A DNA stretch of 51,482 nucleotides from Desulfatibacillum alkenivorans DSM 16219. Lineage in GTDB: Bacteria; Desulfobacterota; Desulfobacteria; Desulfobacterales; Desulfatibacillaceae. The position numbers were made by a program, and so were the translations under genes. The stretch spans positions 1 through 51,482 of the forward strand of contig NZ_FQZU01000040.1 of assembly GCF_900142135.1 (NCBI RefSeq), written 5' to 3'. This document shows, in pieces, positions 1 to 8,237 of this stretch. Numbering within the stretch: the first letter of the stretch is position 1; every line of letters starts with the position of its first letter. Under the pieces are notes generated by a model. It was not told the origin of the DNA. It ran no database searches and saw nothing but the letters and a program-made list of their open reading frames with translations.

Positions 1-132
1 GTGTTTTCCTTGCTCAAGGACAACCATGGAGGCCGTCATATCCGCGTTCGCGGCCCCAAGAAGGTGATGGCGCACCTGATGTTTGGAATACTTGTAATCA
101 CAGCGACGCAGTTATTCCGCCTTACGTTGTGA
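1..132 (+). CDS. C-terminal fragment of a probable IS transposase (cut by window edge)
   Basis: Frame 1 is open from the first base and ends at a TGA at 130-132, giving 43 residues. The fragment contains the basic stretch GGRHIRVRGPKKV followed by AHLMFGILVITATQLFRL. This resembles the extreme C-terminus of DDE transposases, in which a basic RxRG motif precedes a last hydrophobic helix. That is recognition by pattern only, and the catalytic part lies outside the window. If right, an insertion sequence ends shortly after 132; I did not find a clear terminal inverted repeat in 133-300. It could instead be the tail of an unrelated protein. Confidence 0.45.
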   Translation: MFSLLKDNHGGRHIRVRGPKKVMAHLMFGILVITATQLFRLTL

Positions 133-303
133 GTTAGCGGTATTGGATGCGGAGTTTTTTTGGCGGCTGGGCCGTTATCAGGATAGGTGCGTGTAAAGTT
201 GGGCGAAAAGTATGGAAAATGCGAAAAATCCGCTTCAAAGACTCTTTCGGCCGAGGGTCCAAGCCCTTGAAGCGGTTAAGATCGTCTGCGTACGGTCGTC
301 GCC

Positions 304-334
304 GTGACCTTTTGCAATTGGCTCGGTTTATAAT
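304..334 (+). promoter_or_regulatory. Putative sigma70-type promoter of the SDR gene
   Basis: A perfect -10 hexamer TATAAT lies at 329-334. The best -35 match is GTGACC at 304-309 with a long 19-bp spacer, so the -35 is weak. The ATG of the dehydrogenase follows at 447. The rest of 133-446 has no supported gene. It contains a short inverted repeat CGATCC (373-378) / GGATCG (388-393) inside a stretch resembling the dispersed repeats common in proteobacterial intergenic DNA. Confidence 0.35.
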
Positions 335-446
335 CATTTTTTCACCCTTGAAACCCGTCATCCCAGCAAGGGCGATCCGTTATTTCAGGATCGTCTGCAA
401 GCGGGAACCCAGCGTCGCCGTTTTAACCAAATCCAAGGAGAGATCC

Positions 447-1298
447 ATGAACCAATTCAAGGACAAAGTCGCCATAGTCACCGGAGGCGCTTCAGGCATG
501 GGCGAATCTTTGTGCCGGAAGCTGGCGGCTGCGGGCGCAAAGGTCATTGCAGCGGACATAGCCTTTGATAATGTAAATCGCGTGGTTGAAGACATTCGCT
601 CCGCCGGAGGAAAGGCCGAAGCCGCATCCCTGGACGTAACCGATAAAGACGCTGTGTACGCCCTGGTGGAAGAGGTTGCGCAAAATCACGGCCGCCTGGA
701 TTATATGTTCAATAACGCTGGAATTCTTGTGGTGGGCGAAATTCGGGACATGGCGCCGGGCCAGTGGGACAGGCTTATGGCGGTCAACGTCATGGGCGTA
801 TTGCACGGAACCCTGGCCGCTTACTCCGTGATGCTTCGCCAGGGCTTCGGCCATATTGTGAACACGGCTTCCATGGCCGGGCTGATTTATCAGCCGGTGA
901 CTGCGGCGTACGTCATGACCAAGCAGGCCGCCGTGGGCCTTTCCCTTTCCCTGAGAGCCGAGGCGGCGGCCCTGGGTGTCAAGGTTTCCGTGGTTTGCCC
1001 GGGCTTGGTGGACACCTCCCTGTATACCAACTGCCAGTCCGTCAAGGCGGACGTCCAGGATGTGCTTGGCATGCTGCCTGTCCGGGCCTGCCCGGCGGAT
1101 AAGGCGGCGGACAAGATTCTTTCGGGCGCAATAAAGAATAAAGCCGTGATCGTTTTTCCCCTGCACGCCCGCATTCTTTGGCGGGCCTATCGCCTTGCTC
1201 CCATTGGCATGCTTAAAGTGATGGAAGTCCTGGTCTGGGCTTTCAGAAAAAAGGCCCGCAAAGAAGCACAGCAAGGGGTTTGCATCGACGAATTATAA
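447..1298 (+). CDS. Short-chain dehydrogenase/reductase (SDR family)
   Basis: A 283-residue classical SDR, a cytosolic Rossmann-fold NAD(P)-dependent oxidoreductase. Visible motifs are the cofactor glycine motif TGGASGMG (residues 12-19), an acidic residue D37 at the end of the second strand (favouring NAD over NADP), NNAG (89-92), the catalytic Ser142 in NTASMAG, and the YxxxK pair Tyr155/Lys159. The start at 447 is chosen because AAGGAG lies 6 bp upstream and the next residues begin the family fold. The frame is open further upstream, but that part has no homologous look. The C-terminal ~40 residues are basic and hydrophobic (ILWRAYRLAPIG...AFRKKARK), suggesting membrane association. The substrate cannot be named. 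The gene stands alone before the Opp-type operon. Confidence 0.9.
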   Translation: MNQFKDKVAIVTGGASGMGESLCRKLAAAGAKVIAADIAFDNVNRVVEDIRSAGGKAEAASLDVTDKDAVYALVEEVAQNHGRLDYMFNNAGILVVGEIRDMAPGQWDRLMAVNVMGVLHGTLAAYSVMLRQGFGHIVNTASMAGLIYQPVTAAYVMTKQAAVGLSLSLRAEAAALGVKVSVVCPGLVDTSLYTNCQSVKADVQDVLGMLPVRACPADKAADKILSGAIKNKAVIVFPLHARILWRAYRLAPIGMLKVMEVLVWAFRKKARKEAQQGVCIDEL

Positions 1299-1471
1299 AT
1301 AGCCTGATCCGGAAAAACAGCGGTTTCTTTAAGCCTTCCGGCCATAGCCGCGCCGGTTAAGTTTATCGTCAATTGTTGCGCTTCGCCTCACCGTAAGCAA
1401 AACGGCCTTCTTCAACTTCCGCCCAATTTTTTTTTCTTCCTGCAAAAATTTTTTCGAGGTTTTTACACAAG

Positions 1472-1500
1472 TTTACATGGAGTTCTCTAATGTGTATAAT
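1472..1500 (+). promoter_or_regulatory. Sigma70-type promoter of the Opp/Dpp-type operon
   Basis: TTTACA (1472-1477), a 17-bp spacer and TATAAT (1495-1500) form a near-consensus promoter. Transcription would start near 1507, leaving an untranslated leader of about 205 nt before the binding-protein ATG at 1712. I recognise no riboswitch in the leader. The rest of the 1299-1711 gap holds no gene I can support. Confidence 0.65.
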
Positions 1501-1711
1501 GCGAAAATAAGAATCAACACCAACTTAAAAGCCCGCGGCGCCGTTTTTCCTTGACCCCTGTCCTAACATTGTCTAAACACAGCGGCGGTTGATCCACGGG
1601 AGGGCGTCAATAGCTGTTTAATCCTGAAATTAAAGCATATTTAAACAATAGTGCAGTGAGGCTATGCCTGGATTTTCAACCGACCACAACTCACTTACCA
1701 GGAGGTTTGCC

Positions 1712-3268
1712 ATGAAAAAGATTTTAATCGCTGCGTGTCTGGCCCTGTGCATCGTGCTGGCGTTCGGTGCAACGGCTCAGGCCAAAACCCTCAAGCTCGC
1801 CATGGATGCTGACCCCGTCTCGTTAGATCCTCATGTTCAGCTTTCCGGCGGAATGCTGCAATACAGCCACATGGTGTTTGATCCGTTGGTGCGCTGGACC
1901 AAGGACATGCAAATTGAACCCCGTTTGGCGGAAAAATGGGAAAGACTCGACGACCTGACCATGCGCTTTTATCTGCGCAAGGGCGTCAAATTCCATTCCG
2001 GAGCCGAGTTTACGGCCAAGGACGTGGTCTTTACCATTGATCGCCTGAAAAAAAGCCAGGACTACAAAGCCCTGTTTGAGCCCTTTACGGGCGCTTTGGC
2101 TGTGAGCGACTATGTGGTGGACCTGAAAACCACCAAGCCGTACCCCCTGGTCCTGAACATGGCAACCTATGTTTTTCCCATGGATTCCGCATTTTATACG
2201 GGAACCGATGAAAAAGGCCAGCCCAAGGACGCCATCGTTAAAATCGGCCCCTCCTTTGCCCTGACCAACGAATCCGGCACCGGCCCCTACAAAGTGACCT
2301 TCCGTGAACAAGGCGTGAAAAACGTGTTCACCCGTTTCGCCGATTACTGGGACAAAGCCTCCCCCGGCAACGCCGATGAAATCGTCCTGACTCCCATCAA
2401 GAACGACGCCACCCGCGTGGCCGCCCTTCTTTCCGGGGACGTGGATTTCATCATGCCCGTGCCGCCCCAGGATTACGAACGCATCCGCAAGGAATCCGGC
2501 GTGCAGTTGGTTACCATGGCCGGCTCCCGCATCATCACCGTGCAGTTGAACCAGAAGCGCCGTCCTGAGTTCGCCAACCGCAAGGTGCGCCAGGCCATTG
2601 TTTACGCCATCAACAACGAAGGCATCGTGAAAAAGATCATGAAGGGCGAAGCCCTGGCCGCCGGCCAGCAGGGCCCCATGGGATTCGCCGGCTACGATCC
2701 CGCCCTGGTTCCCCGTTACGACCTGGAAAAAGCCAAGACCCTCATGAAGGAAGCCGGTTTTGAAAACGGCTTTTCCTGCTCCATGATCGCCCCCAACAAC
2801 CGGTACGTAAACGACGAAAAAATCGCCGAAGCCATCGTGTCCATGCTGGCTAAGATCAACATCAAGGTGAACCTCAAAACCATGCCCAAAGCCCAATACT
2901 GGGATGAATTCGACGCCCAGGCGGCTGACATCCAGATGATCGGCTGGCACTCCGACACCGAAGACTCCGCCAACTACACCGAGTTCCTGTGCATGTGCCC
3001 CAACAAGGACACCGGCTACGGCCAGTACAACAGCGGCAACTACTGCAACCCCCAGGTGGATGAGCTTGTTCTGGACTCCCAGAGCGAAACCGATCCGGCC
3101 AAGCGGTCTCAGATACTCAAACAGGTGGAACGCCTCCTGTATGACGACGCCGCCTACGTGCCCCTGCATTGGCAGAACCTGTCCTGGGCCGGCAAGTCCA
3201 ATCTGGACATCGACCCCATCGTCAACGTCATGAACTTTCCCTACTTTGGGGATCTCGTGATCAAATAA
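1712..3268 (+). CDS. ABC transporter substrate-binding protein, SBP_bac_5 (peptide/opine/nickel type)
   Basis: A 518-residue extracytoplasmic binding protein of the DppA/OppA/NikA superfamily. It captures the ligand in the periplasm and delivers it to the permeases encoded next. The N-terminus MKKILIAACLALCIVLAF...AQA is a clear Sec signal peptide with an AxA cleavage site. The mature protein starts with the family pattern LKLAMDADPVSLDPH and contains LRKGVKFHSGAEFTAKDVVF, both typical of SBP_bac_5. ATG 1712 is preferred over an in-frame ATG at 1664 because AGGAGG (1700-1705) is well placed and the signal peptide begins exactly there. It is the first gene of a five-gene operon. The ligand (peptide, nickel chelate, sugar or other) cannot be read from the sequence. 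Confidence 0.93.
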   Translation: MKKILIAACLALCIVLAFGATAQAKTLKLAMDADPVSLDPHVQLSGGMLQYSHMVFDPLVRWTKDMQIEPRLAEKWERLDDLTMRFYLRKGVKFHSGAEFTAKDVVFTIDRLKKSQDYKALFEPFTGALAVSDYVVDLKTTKPYPLVLNMATYVFPMDSAFYTGTDEKGQPKDAIVKIGPSFALTNESGTGPYKVTFREQGVKNVFTRFADYWDKASPGNADEIVLTPIKNDATRVAALLSGDVDFIMPVPPQDYERIRKESGVQLVTMAGSRIITVQLNQKRRPEFANRKVRQAIVYAINNEGIVKKIMKGEALAAGQQGPMGFAGYDPALVPRYDLEKAKTLMKEAGFENGFSCSMIAPNNRYVNDEKIAEAIVSMLAKINIKVNLKTMPKAQYWDEFDAQAADIQMIGWHSDTEDSANYTEFLCMCPNKDTGYGQYNSGNYCNPQVDELVLDSQSETDPAKRSQILKQVERLLYDDAAYVPLHWQNLSWAGKSNLDIDPIVNVMNFPYFGDLVIK

Positions 3269-3280
3269 CCTGCACCCAAA

Positions 3281-3313
3281 CCCCGGACCGCAAACGCGGT
3301 CCGGGGTTTTTTT
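3281..3313 (+). terminator. Intrinsic terminator between binding protein and permease genes
   Basis: A perfect 11-bp stem CCCCGGACCGC / GCGGTCCGGGG with an AAAC loop (3281-3306) is followed by seven T residues. It lies 12 bp after the binding-protein stop codon and 42 bp before the permease start. The likely effect is partial termination, so that the binding protein is made in excess over the membrane complex. The hairpin would also stabilise the short mRNA. Confidence 0.85.
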
Positions 3314-3355
3314 CGCTGGATTTCCAACCAATAATTTAAAAATCGCGCGGTAAAT

Positions 3356-4330
3356 ATGTTCGCCTTTGTCATTCGACGCATTATTCAATCCTTGTTCGTG
3401 ATTCTGGTCATCGGCTTTATCGGCTTCGCCATCAAGCACCAGATCGGCGATCCCGTGCGCGACCTGGTGGGGATTTCCGTCTCCAAGGCCGAACGGGACG
3501 CGCTTCGGGAGGAGTTGGGGCTGAACGATCCTTTTATGTCCCAGTACGTGCGTTTTATGAAAAACGCCGTCCGCGGGGACCTGGGCATGAGCTTTTTCTA
3601 CAAAAAGCCCACCTTGAAGGTCATCGTCAAAAAGGCCCCCGCCACCCTGGAACTGGTTTTCGTCTCCAGCCTGATCATCATCTTTCTTTCCATACCAGCC
3701 GGAGTGTACGCAGCCATACGACCTCGAAGCTGGCTCACCCGGTTTATTATGGGCGCCAGCATTGTGGGCGTCTCTATTCCCGTCTTTTTAACGGCGATTT
3801 TATTAATCTATGTATTCAGCGTGGAGTTGGGGTGGCTTCCTTCCTACGGGCGGGGCGCCACCGTCAGTCTGTGGGGATGGGAGACCGGCTTGCTGACCAT
3901 TGACGGGTGGAAGCATCTCATCCTGCCAAGCATCGCCCTTTCCTCCATCATGCTCCCTTTGTTCATCCGTTTAATCAGGTCCGAAATGATGGAAGTCCTC
4001 CAGAGCGAGTACGTCAAATACGCCTGGGCCAAAGGGCTGGCCCCCAGACGGGTGTACTTCGTCCACGCCTTTAAAAATACCTTGCTGCCCGTCATCACCG
4101 TGGGCGGGGTGCAGTTGGGAATACTCATCGCCTACACCATCCTCACGGAAACGGTCTTCCAGTGGCAGGGCATGGGCTTCATGTTTCTGGAAGCCGTGGA
4201 GCGCTCGGACACCACGCTGTTAGTGGCGTACATGATGGTTGTGGGCGTGGTCTTTGTGGCGGTGAACACCATGGTTGATATCATTTACGGGTTGGTCAAC
4301 CCCACGGTCCGCATAGCAGGCAGGAAATGA
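3356..4330 (+). CDS. ABC transporter inner-membrane permease, DppB/OppB type
   Basis: A 324-residue BPD_transp_1 permease. The N-terminus MFAFVIRRIIQSLFVILVIGFIGF is the usual first membrane helix of DppB/NikB proteins. About six hydrophobic segments follow. The EAA-loop region, which contacts the ATPases, is visible around YVKYAWAKGLAPRRVYFVHAFKNTLLPVIT. The Shine-Dalgarno sequence is weak. The gene follows the terminator hairpin at 3281 and overlaps the next permease by ATGA, so the two are translationally coupled. The complete gene set argues for a functional importer. Confidence 0.92.
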   Translation: MFAFVIRRIIQSLFVILVIGFIGFAIKHQIGDPVRDLVGISVSKAERDALREELGLNDPFMSQYVRFMKNAVRGDLGMSFFYKKPTLKVIVKKAPATLELVFVSSLIIIFLSIPAGVYAAIRPRSWLTRFIMGASIVGVSIPVFLTAILLIYVFSVELGWLPSYGRGATVSLWGWETGLLTIDGWKHLILPSIALSSIMLPLFIRLIRSEMMEVLQSEYVKYAWAKGLAPRRVYFVHAFKNTLLPVITVGGVQLGILIAYTILTETVFQWQGMGFMFLEAVERSDTTLLVAYMMVVGVVFVAVNTMVDIIYGLVNPTVRIAGRK

Positions 4331-5247
4331 AAAAATATTGGCGGCGTTTTAAAAATTCGTTTTTCTGGTTCAGCTTTCGCCGGGATCCGGTGGCCATCGC
4401 CAGTTTTTCCATCCTGGTCATCCTGGCGATTCTCAGCTTTTCCGCGCCCTGGATCGCCCCCCATGATGTGTACGAATCCTCGTCCATCGACATCATGAAC
4501 TCGGAGCTTCCCCCAGCCTGGATGGAGGAAGGCTCAAGCGACTACATGCTGGGCACGGATATTCAGGGGCGGGACATGCTGTCAGCCATGCTCTACGGCA
4601 TGCGGCTGTCCATCCTTATCGGTCTTGGGGCTGTCTGCCTGCAGGCGGTGTTGGGAGTGTTGATCGGCCTCATCGCGGGCTACGTGGGCGGCAAGGTGGA
4701 CTCCTTTCTCATGCGGGTGGCGGACGTGCAGCTATCCTTTTCCACCCTCATGGTGGCCATCATTATATCCGCCATATTCCAGCTGGCCTTCGGCCTGGCC
4801 AAATACGAAGACCTTGCCGTGCCTTTGCTGATCGTCATCATCGGTCTGGCGGAGTGGCCCCAATACGGCCGCACGGTCAGGGCCAGTGTTCTGGGCGAAA
4901 AGAAAAAGGAATACGTGGAAGCCGCCCGGGTCATCGGCCTGCCCCGGTGGTGGATCATGTTCCGGCACATCCTGCCCAACACCTTGAGCCCGGTGCTGGT
5001 TATCTCCACGGTGCAGGTGGCCAACGCCATCATGAGCGAGGCGGCCCTGTCCTTCCTGGGCCTGGGCATGCCGGTCACCAAGCCCAGCCTGGGGTCTCTG
5101 ATCAATTCGGGCTTTGAATACATCTTCTCCGGGTCCTGGTGGATCACCCTGTTTCCGGGCGTCCTCCTGGTGACCCTTGTTGTCGTGATCAATCTTCTGG
5201 GTGACTGGGTGCGCGACGTGCTCAACCCCAAACTGTATAAAAGGTAA
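4327..5247 (+). CDS. ABC transporter inner-membrane permease, DppC/OppC type
   Basis: A 306-residue partner permease. It has the N-terminal cytoplasmic stretch and first helix typical of DppC (FRRDPVAIASFSILVILAILSF), the LGTDIQGRDMLSAMLYGMRLSI motif characteristic of OppC/DppC proteins, and an EAA loop around EYVEAARVIGLPRWWIMFRHILPN. The start codon overlaps the stop of the upstream permease (ATGA at 4327-4330). The ATPase gene follows 11 bp downstream. It should form the heterodimeric membrane pore with the DppB-type protein. Confidence 0.92.
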   Translation: MKKYWRRFKNSFFWFSFRRDPVAIASFSILVILAILSFSAPWIAPHDVYESSSIDIMNSELPPAWMEEGSSDYMLGTDIQGRDMLSAMLYGMRLSILIGLGAVCLQAVLGVLIGLIAGYVGGKVDSFLMRVADVQLSFSTLMVAIIISAIFQLAFGLAKYEDLAVPLLIVIIGLAEWPQYGRTVRASVLGEKKKEYVEAARVIGLPRWWIMFRHILPNTLSPVLVISTVQVANAIMSEAALSFLGLGMPVTKPSLGSLINSGFEYIFSGSWWITLFPGVLLVTLVVVINLLGDWVRDVLNPKLYKR

Positions 5248-5258
5248 TCCAAGCGGCT

Positions 5259-6239
5259 ATGGATCATTTGCTGGAAATTCAAAATCTGGAAGTAAAATTC
5301 CGCCTGCGCTCCGGCGAGGTCACGGCCATCAACGACGTGAGCTTTTTCCTGGATCAGGGGGAGCGCGTGGGCCTGGTGGGCGAAAGCGGCGCGGGCAAGT
5401 CCGTGACCGGCTTCGCCATTATCAAGCTGATCAGCAAACCGGGATTCATCTCCGGCGGCAAGGTGCTTTTCGAAGGCCGGGACATCGCCGGGCTTTCCAT
5501 TGAGGAGGTGCGCAATATCCGGGGCAATCGCATCAGCATGATTTTTCAGGATCCCATGATGACCCTGAACCCGGTGCTTTCCATCGGAACCCAGATGACG
5601 GAAACCATCCTGGCGCACAAAAACGTCTCCAAAGCCGAGGCCCAGGCCATCGCCCTGGACAAGCTGAAAAAGGTCCACATTCCCTCCCCGGAAAAAAGGC
5701 TGGATCAATACCCCCACGAGTTTTCCGGCGGCATGCGCCAGCGCATCGTCATCGCCATAGCCCTCTTGACCGACCCGGCCGTGATCATAGCCGACGAGCC
5801 CACCACCGCCCTGGACGTGACCATCCAGGCGGAAATCATGGATCTCTTGTCCGAGTTGTGCGAGTCGGAAAAAATGGCCCTGATCCTCATTACCCACGAT
5901 TTGGGCGTGGTCAGCCAGGTGACCGACCGGATCATCGTCATGTACGCAGGCCGCATTGTGGAGCAAGGACTCACCCGGGACGTGGTCTCCAACCCGCGCC
6001 ATCCCTACACCAAGGGACTCATCGCCGCCCTGCCCGAAAGCCAGCAGCGGGGCAAGGCCCTGAGCCAGATCCCCGGAACCATGCCGTCTTTGACCGACAT
6101 GCCCCAGGGGTGCTCCTTCCATCCCCGGTGCGAACTGGTCATGCCCATATGCAAGGAAAAAGTCCCGGAACTGATCGAATTGGATAACAAAAACGCCCTG
6201 GTTGCCTGCCACGCCCTGGCGAAAGGAGGGGCCTCATGA
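5259..6239 (+). CDS. ABC transporter ATPase, DppD/OppD type
   Basis: A 326-residue cytosolic ATPase. Walker A is GESGAGKS (residues 41-48), the ABC signature is SGGMRQR, and Walker B is VIIADEPTTALD followed by the switch histidine in LITHDLGVV. The C-terminal oligopeptide-transporter extension GCSFHPRC...PIC is present; in DppD/OppD proteins this cysteine-containing tail can carry an iron-sulfur cluster. The gene ends in an ATGA overlap with the DppF-type ATPase at 6236, with which it would pair as a heterodimer. Confidence 0.94.
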   Translation: MDHLLEIQNLEVKFRLRSGEVTAINDVSFFLDQGERVGLVGESGAGKSVTGFAIIKLISKPGFISGGKVLFEGRDIAGLSIEEVRNIRGNRISMIFQDPMMTLNPVLSIGTQMTETILAHKNVSKAEAQAIALDKLKKVHIPSPEKRLDQYPHEFSGGMRQRIVIAIALLTDPAVIIADEPTTALDVTIQAEIMDLLSELCESEKMALILITHDLGVVSQVTDRIIVMYAGRIVEQGLTRDVVSNPRHPYTKGLIAALPESQQRGKALSQIPGTMPSLTDMPQGCSFHPRCELVMPICKEKVPELIELDNKNALVACHALAKGGAS

Positions 6240-7258
6240 ACACCCAAGCCAAGCCCCTTCTCAAGTTGGAGGACGTTTACAAGGAATTCGACGTCACCGG
6301 CGGCTTCTGGGAGCAGTTCCGGTGGGAAAACGGCCGCCCGGTGCGAAAAAAGGCCATCGTCAAGGCGGTCAACGGGGTTACCTTTGACATTTATCAGGGG
6401 GAAACCTTTTCCGTGGTCGGGGAATCAGGCTGCGGAAAGTCCACCCTGGCCAGGACCGTCACCGGCCTGCTGCAGCCGGAATGCGGAAAGATCTTCTATG
6501 ACGGCGACCGGATAGACGATCTGTCCTACTCCCAAAAGACCCCCTACAAAAAACGCATGCAAATGGTCTTCCAGGACCCCTACGCCTCCCTGAACCCCCG
6601 GTTCACCGTCCGGAAAACCCTGGAGGAGCCCCTGTTTTTTCACTACCCGGAGCTTACAAGGGAACAGCGGCTGGATCGCATCGCAGAGGTCATGGAGCAG
6701 GTCGGGGTGCATCCCGCCTGGGCCGAACGCTTTCCCCACGAGTTTTCCGGCGGACAGCGCCAGCGCATATCCATCGCCCGGGCCCTGATGGTGGACCCGG
6801 AGTTCATCGTGGCCGACGAACCGGTGAGCGCCCTGGACGTGTCCGTGCAGGCCCAGATCCTTAATCTGTTCATGGAAGCCCAGGAAAAGCGCGGCCTGAC
6901 CTATATGTTCATCACCCACGATCTTTCCGTGGTGGCCCACATTTCCACCAGGGTGGCGGTCATGTATCTGGGCAGCCTGTGCGAGCTTTCCCCGGGCGGC
7001 GAGATTTTCAACAACCCCAGGCACCCCTACACCAAGGCTCTGTTATCGGCCATCCCCAGACTGGGGGAGAAAAAGGCCAAACACATCCGCCTGAAAGGGG
7101 AGGTCACATCCCCCTTGCACCTGCCTTCTGGGTGCGTATTTCATAAACGATGCACCTACGCCAAGGAGATCTGCACCCAGGAAATCCCCACGCCCTTCAC
7201 AGCGGGAGACAACGCCGCTGTCGCCTGCCACGGCGTGGAACAGGGGTGGGTGGGTTAA
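6236..7258 (+). CDS. ABC transporter ATPase, DppF/OppF type
   Basis: A 340-residue second ATPase of the importer. It has Walker A GESGCGKST, signature SGGQRQRISIARAL, Walker B FIVADEPVSALD and the C-terminal Oligo_HPY-type tail with GCVFHKRC...EIC. The ~20-residue insert GGFWEQFRWENGRPVRKK near residues 22-39 is common in DppF proteins with a long first loop. Translation is coupled to the preceding ATPase by a 4-bp overlap. It is the last gene of the operon; no strong terminator is visible directly after it. Confidence 0.94.
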   Translation: MNTQAKPLLKLEDVYKEFDVTGGFWEQFRWENGRPVRKKAIVKAVNGVTFDIYQGETFSVVGESGCGKSTLARTVTGLLQPECGKIFYDGDRIDDLSYSQKTPYKKRMQMVFQDPYASLNPRFTVRKTLEEPLFFHYPELTREQRLDRIAEVMEQVGVHPAWAERFPHEFSGGQRQRISIARALMVDPEFIVADEPVSALDVSVQAQILNLFMEAQEKRGLTYMFITHDLSVVAHISTRVAVMYLGSLCELSPGGEIFNNPRHPYTKALLSAIPRLGEKKAKHIRLKGEVTSPLHLPSGCVFHKRCTYAKEICTQEIPTPFTAGDNAAVACHGVEQGWVG

Positions 7259-7280
7259 AAATAGTTTGGGCCAATCCATG

Positions 7281-7441
7281 TTTGACGTTTGAGCGTTTGT
7301 CATTTGCAGTTGCAGGGCTTACCTTGGTCAAAGCGTACTCCGCACGCCATTGGAACCCATAAAGGGCGCGGCTACAACGTGGATTGCGGCGCTTTGGTCG
7401 GCCTTCCGTTAGGGTAGCCCCGGCAGAGCAGCATCCTGCCG
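7281..7441 (+). repeat. Tandem intergenic repeat, copy 1
   Basis: This copy shares ordered blocks with copy 2: TTTGACGTTTGAG (7281), CGGCTACAACGTGGATTGCG (7369-7388) and AGGGTAGCCCCGGCAGAGCA (7411-7430). The offsets to copy 2 are 185, 208 and 213 bp, so the copies differ by small insertions. No coding potential is supported. The unit looks like a dispersed intergenic repeat duplicated in tandem. Confidence 0.7.
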
Positions 7442-7465
7442 TCAAACTATGGGGTCAAATCTACG

Positions 7466-7657
7466 TTTGACGTTTGAGGCTTTTTGACTGCGATAGCTGG
7501 CATGCGGCATGTAGATGCATGGCCTGCCCAGCCCAAGACGCACTTTGCGCGTTCCAAAGGCGCCCACAGGGGGACGCGGCTACAAGGTAGATTGCGGCGC
7601 ATAGGCTGCCATCCGTCCGTAGTAGGGTAGCCCCGGCAGAGCAGCATTCTGCCGGGG
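7466..7657 (+). repeat. Tandem intergenic repeat, copy 2, ending in a perfect hairpin
   Basis: The second copy carries the blocks at 7466, 7577 and 7624. Its end forms a perfect 10-bp stem CCCCGGCAGA / TCTGCCGGGG around a 7-base loop (7631-7657). In copy 1 the corresponding stem is shortened. The hairpin lacks a clear U-tract, so it is more like a REP or MITE-type structure than a terminator. Confidence 0.7.
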
Positions 7658-8237
7658 CGTGTGAGCACATGTCAGGCGGCCTCGTCAACCATGGAAATCA
7701 AGGAAGGTTAATCAGAAGGACGATCTATCCAATGTCGGCCTCGCTCCCATGCTGCGCGTGGGAATGCATACGGAAGTATTTGAAATCATATTTTTCTCAA
7801 TGTGTTGAGGATTCATTTGAAAACCCAGGAAACAGGAATCCAATCCATTCCCTCCGGCCGCCGACCATTCCTGATTCCTGCAATTTTTAAAGGTCGCAAT
7901 TAGTGTTGCCAACACAATATGGCGCCAGACCGCCGCTGTCGGCGCCGCCCTAAAAAACAATACGCCCAGGCTCTAAACAAGGCATTCCTTCCGCCTGCCA
8001 TCCCTGATAGAAAGATCCTCAATTTCAAGGCTGGCGGCAACTCAGACCCTATCGTTCTTTCCCGGATGCCCCCTGGATTTTATGTTGCATATAGTCATAA
8101 CTGGCAAATGTTATCAAAATGGGAATTCAGACGTGACGCCCTTAGAAAAAAGTTGAAAGGTCGGTCAAAAGAGGAGTATTTTTAAAGTACATGAAAAAAA
8201 TGGGCGCTGGCCATATTTGAAGGTTGTTTATAGCTCT
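7658..8237. other. Intergenic region without a supported gene
   Basis: I found no open frame here with protein-like composition. Small structures are visible: TCCCA...TGGGA around 7750-7768, the near-perfect inverted repeat GTGTTG-C-CAACAC near 7903-7915, and GGCGCC repeated around 7921-7946. At 8191-8220 a ten-codon mini-ORF (ATG AAA AAA ATG ... ATT TGA) ends 17 bp before the phosphatase ATG, with GAGGAG about 14 bp before it. Confidence 0.5.

Noticed and set aside
1823-3439. Long open frame (538 codons) on the minus strand over the binding-protein gene
   Set aside because: It is antisense to a clear SBP_bac_5 gene, has Gly/Val/His-rich composition without domains, and arises from the GC-rich third codon positions of the real gene.
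4680-6212. Minus-strand open frame of 510 codons over the permease and ATPase genes
   Set aside because: Antisense to two well-supported ABC genes and without any recognisable motif.
7919-8185. Possible 88-residue protein before the phosphatase gene
   Set aside because: It has no ribosome site, mixed basic composition and no family features, and lies in a repeat-bearing intergenic region.
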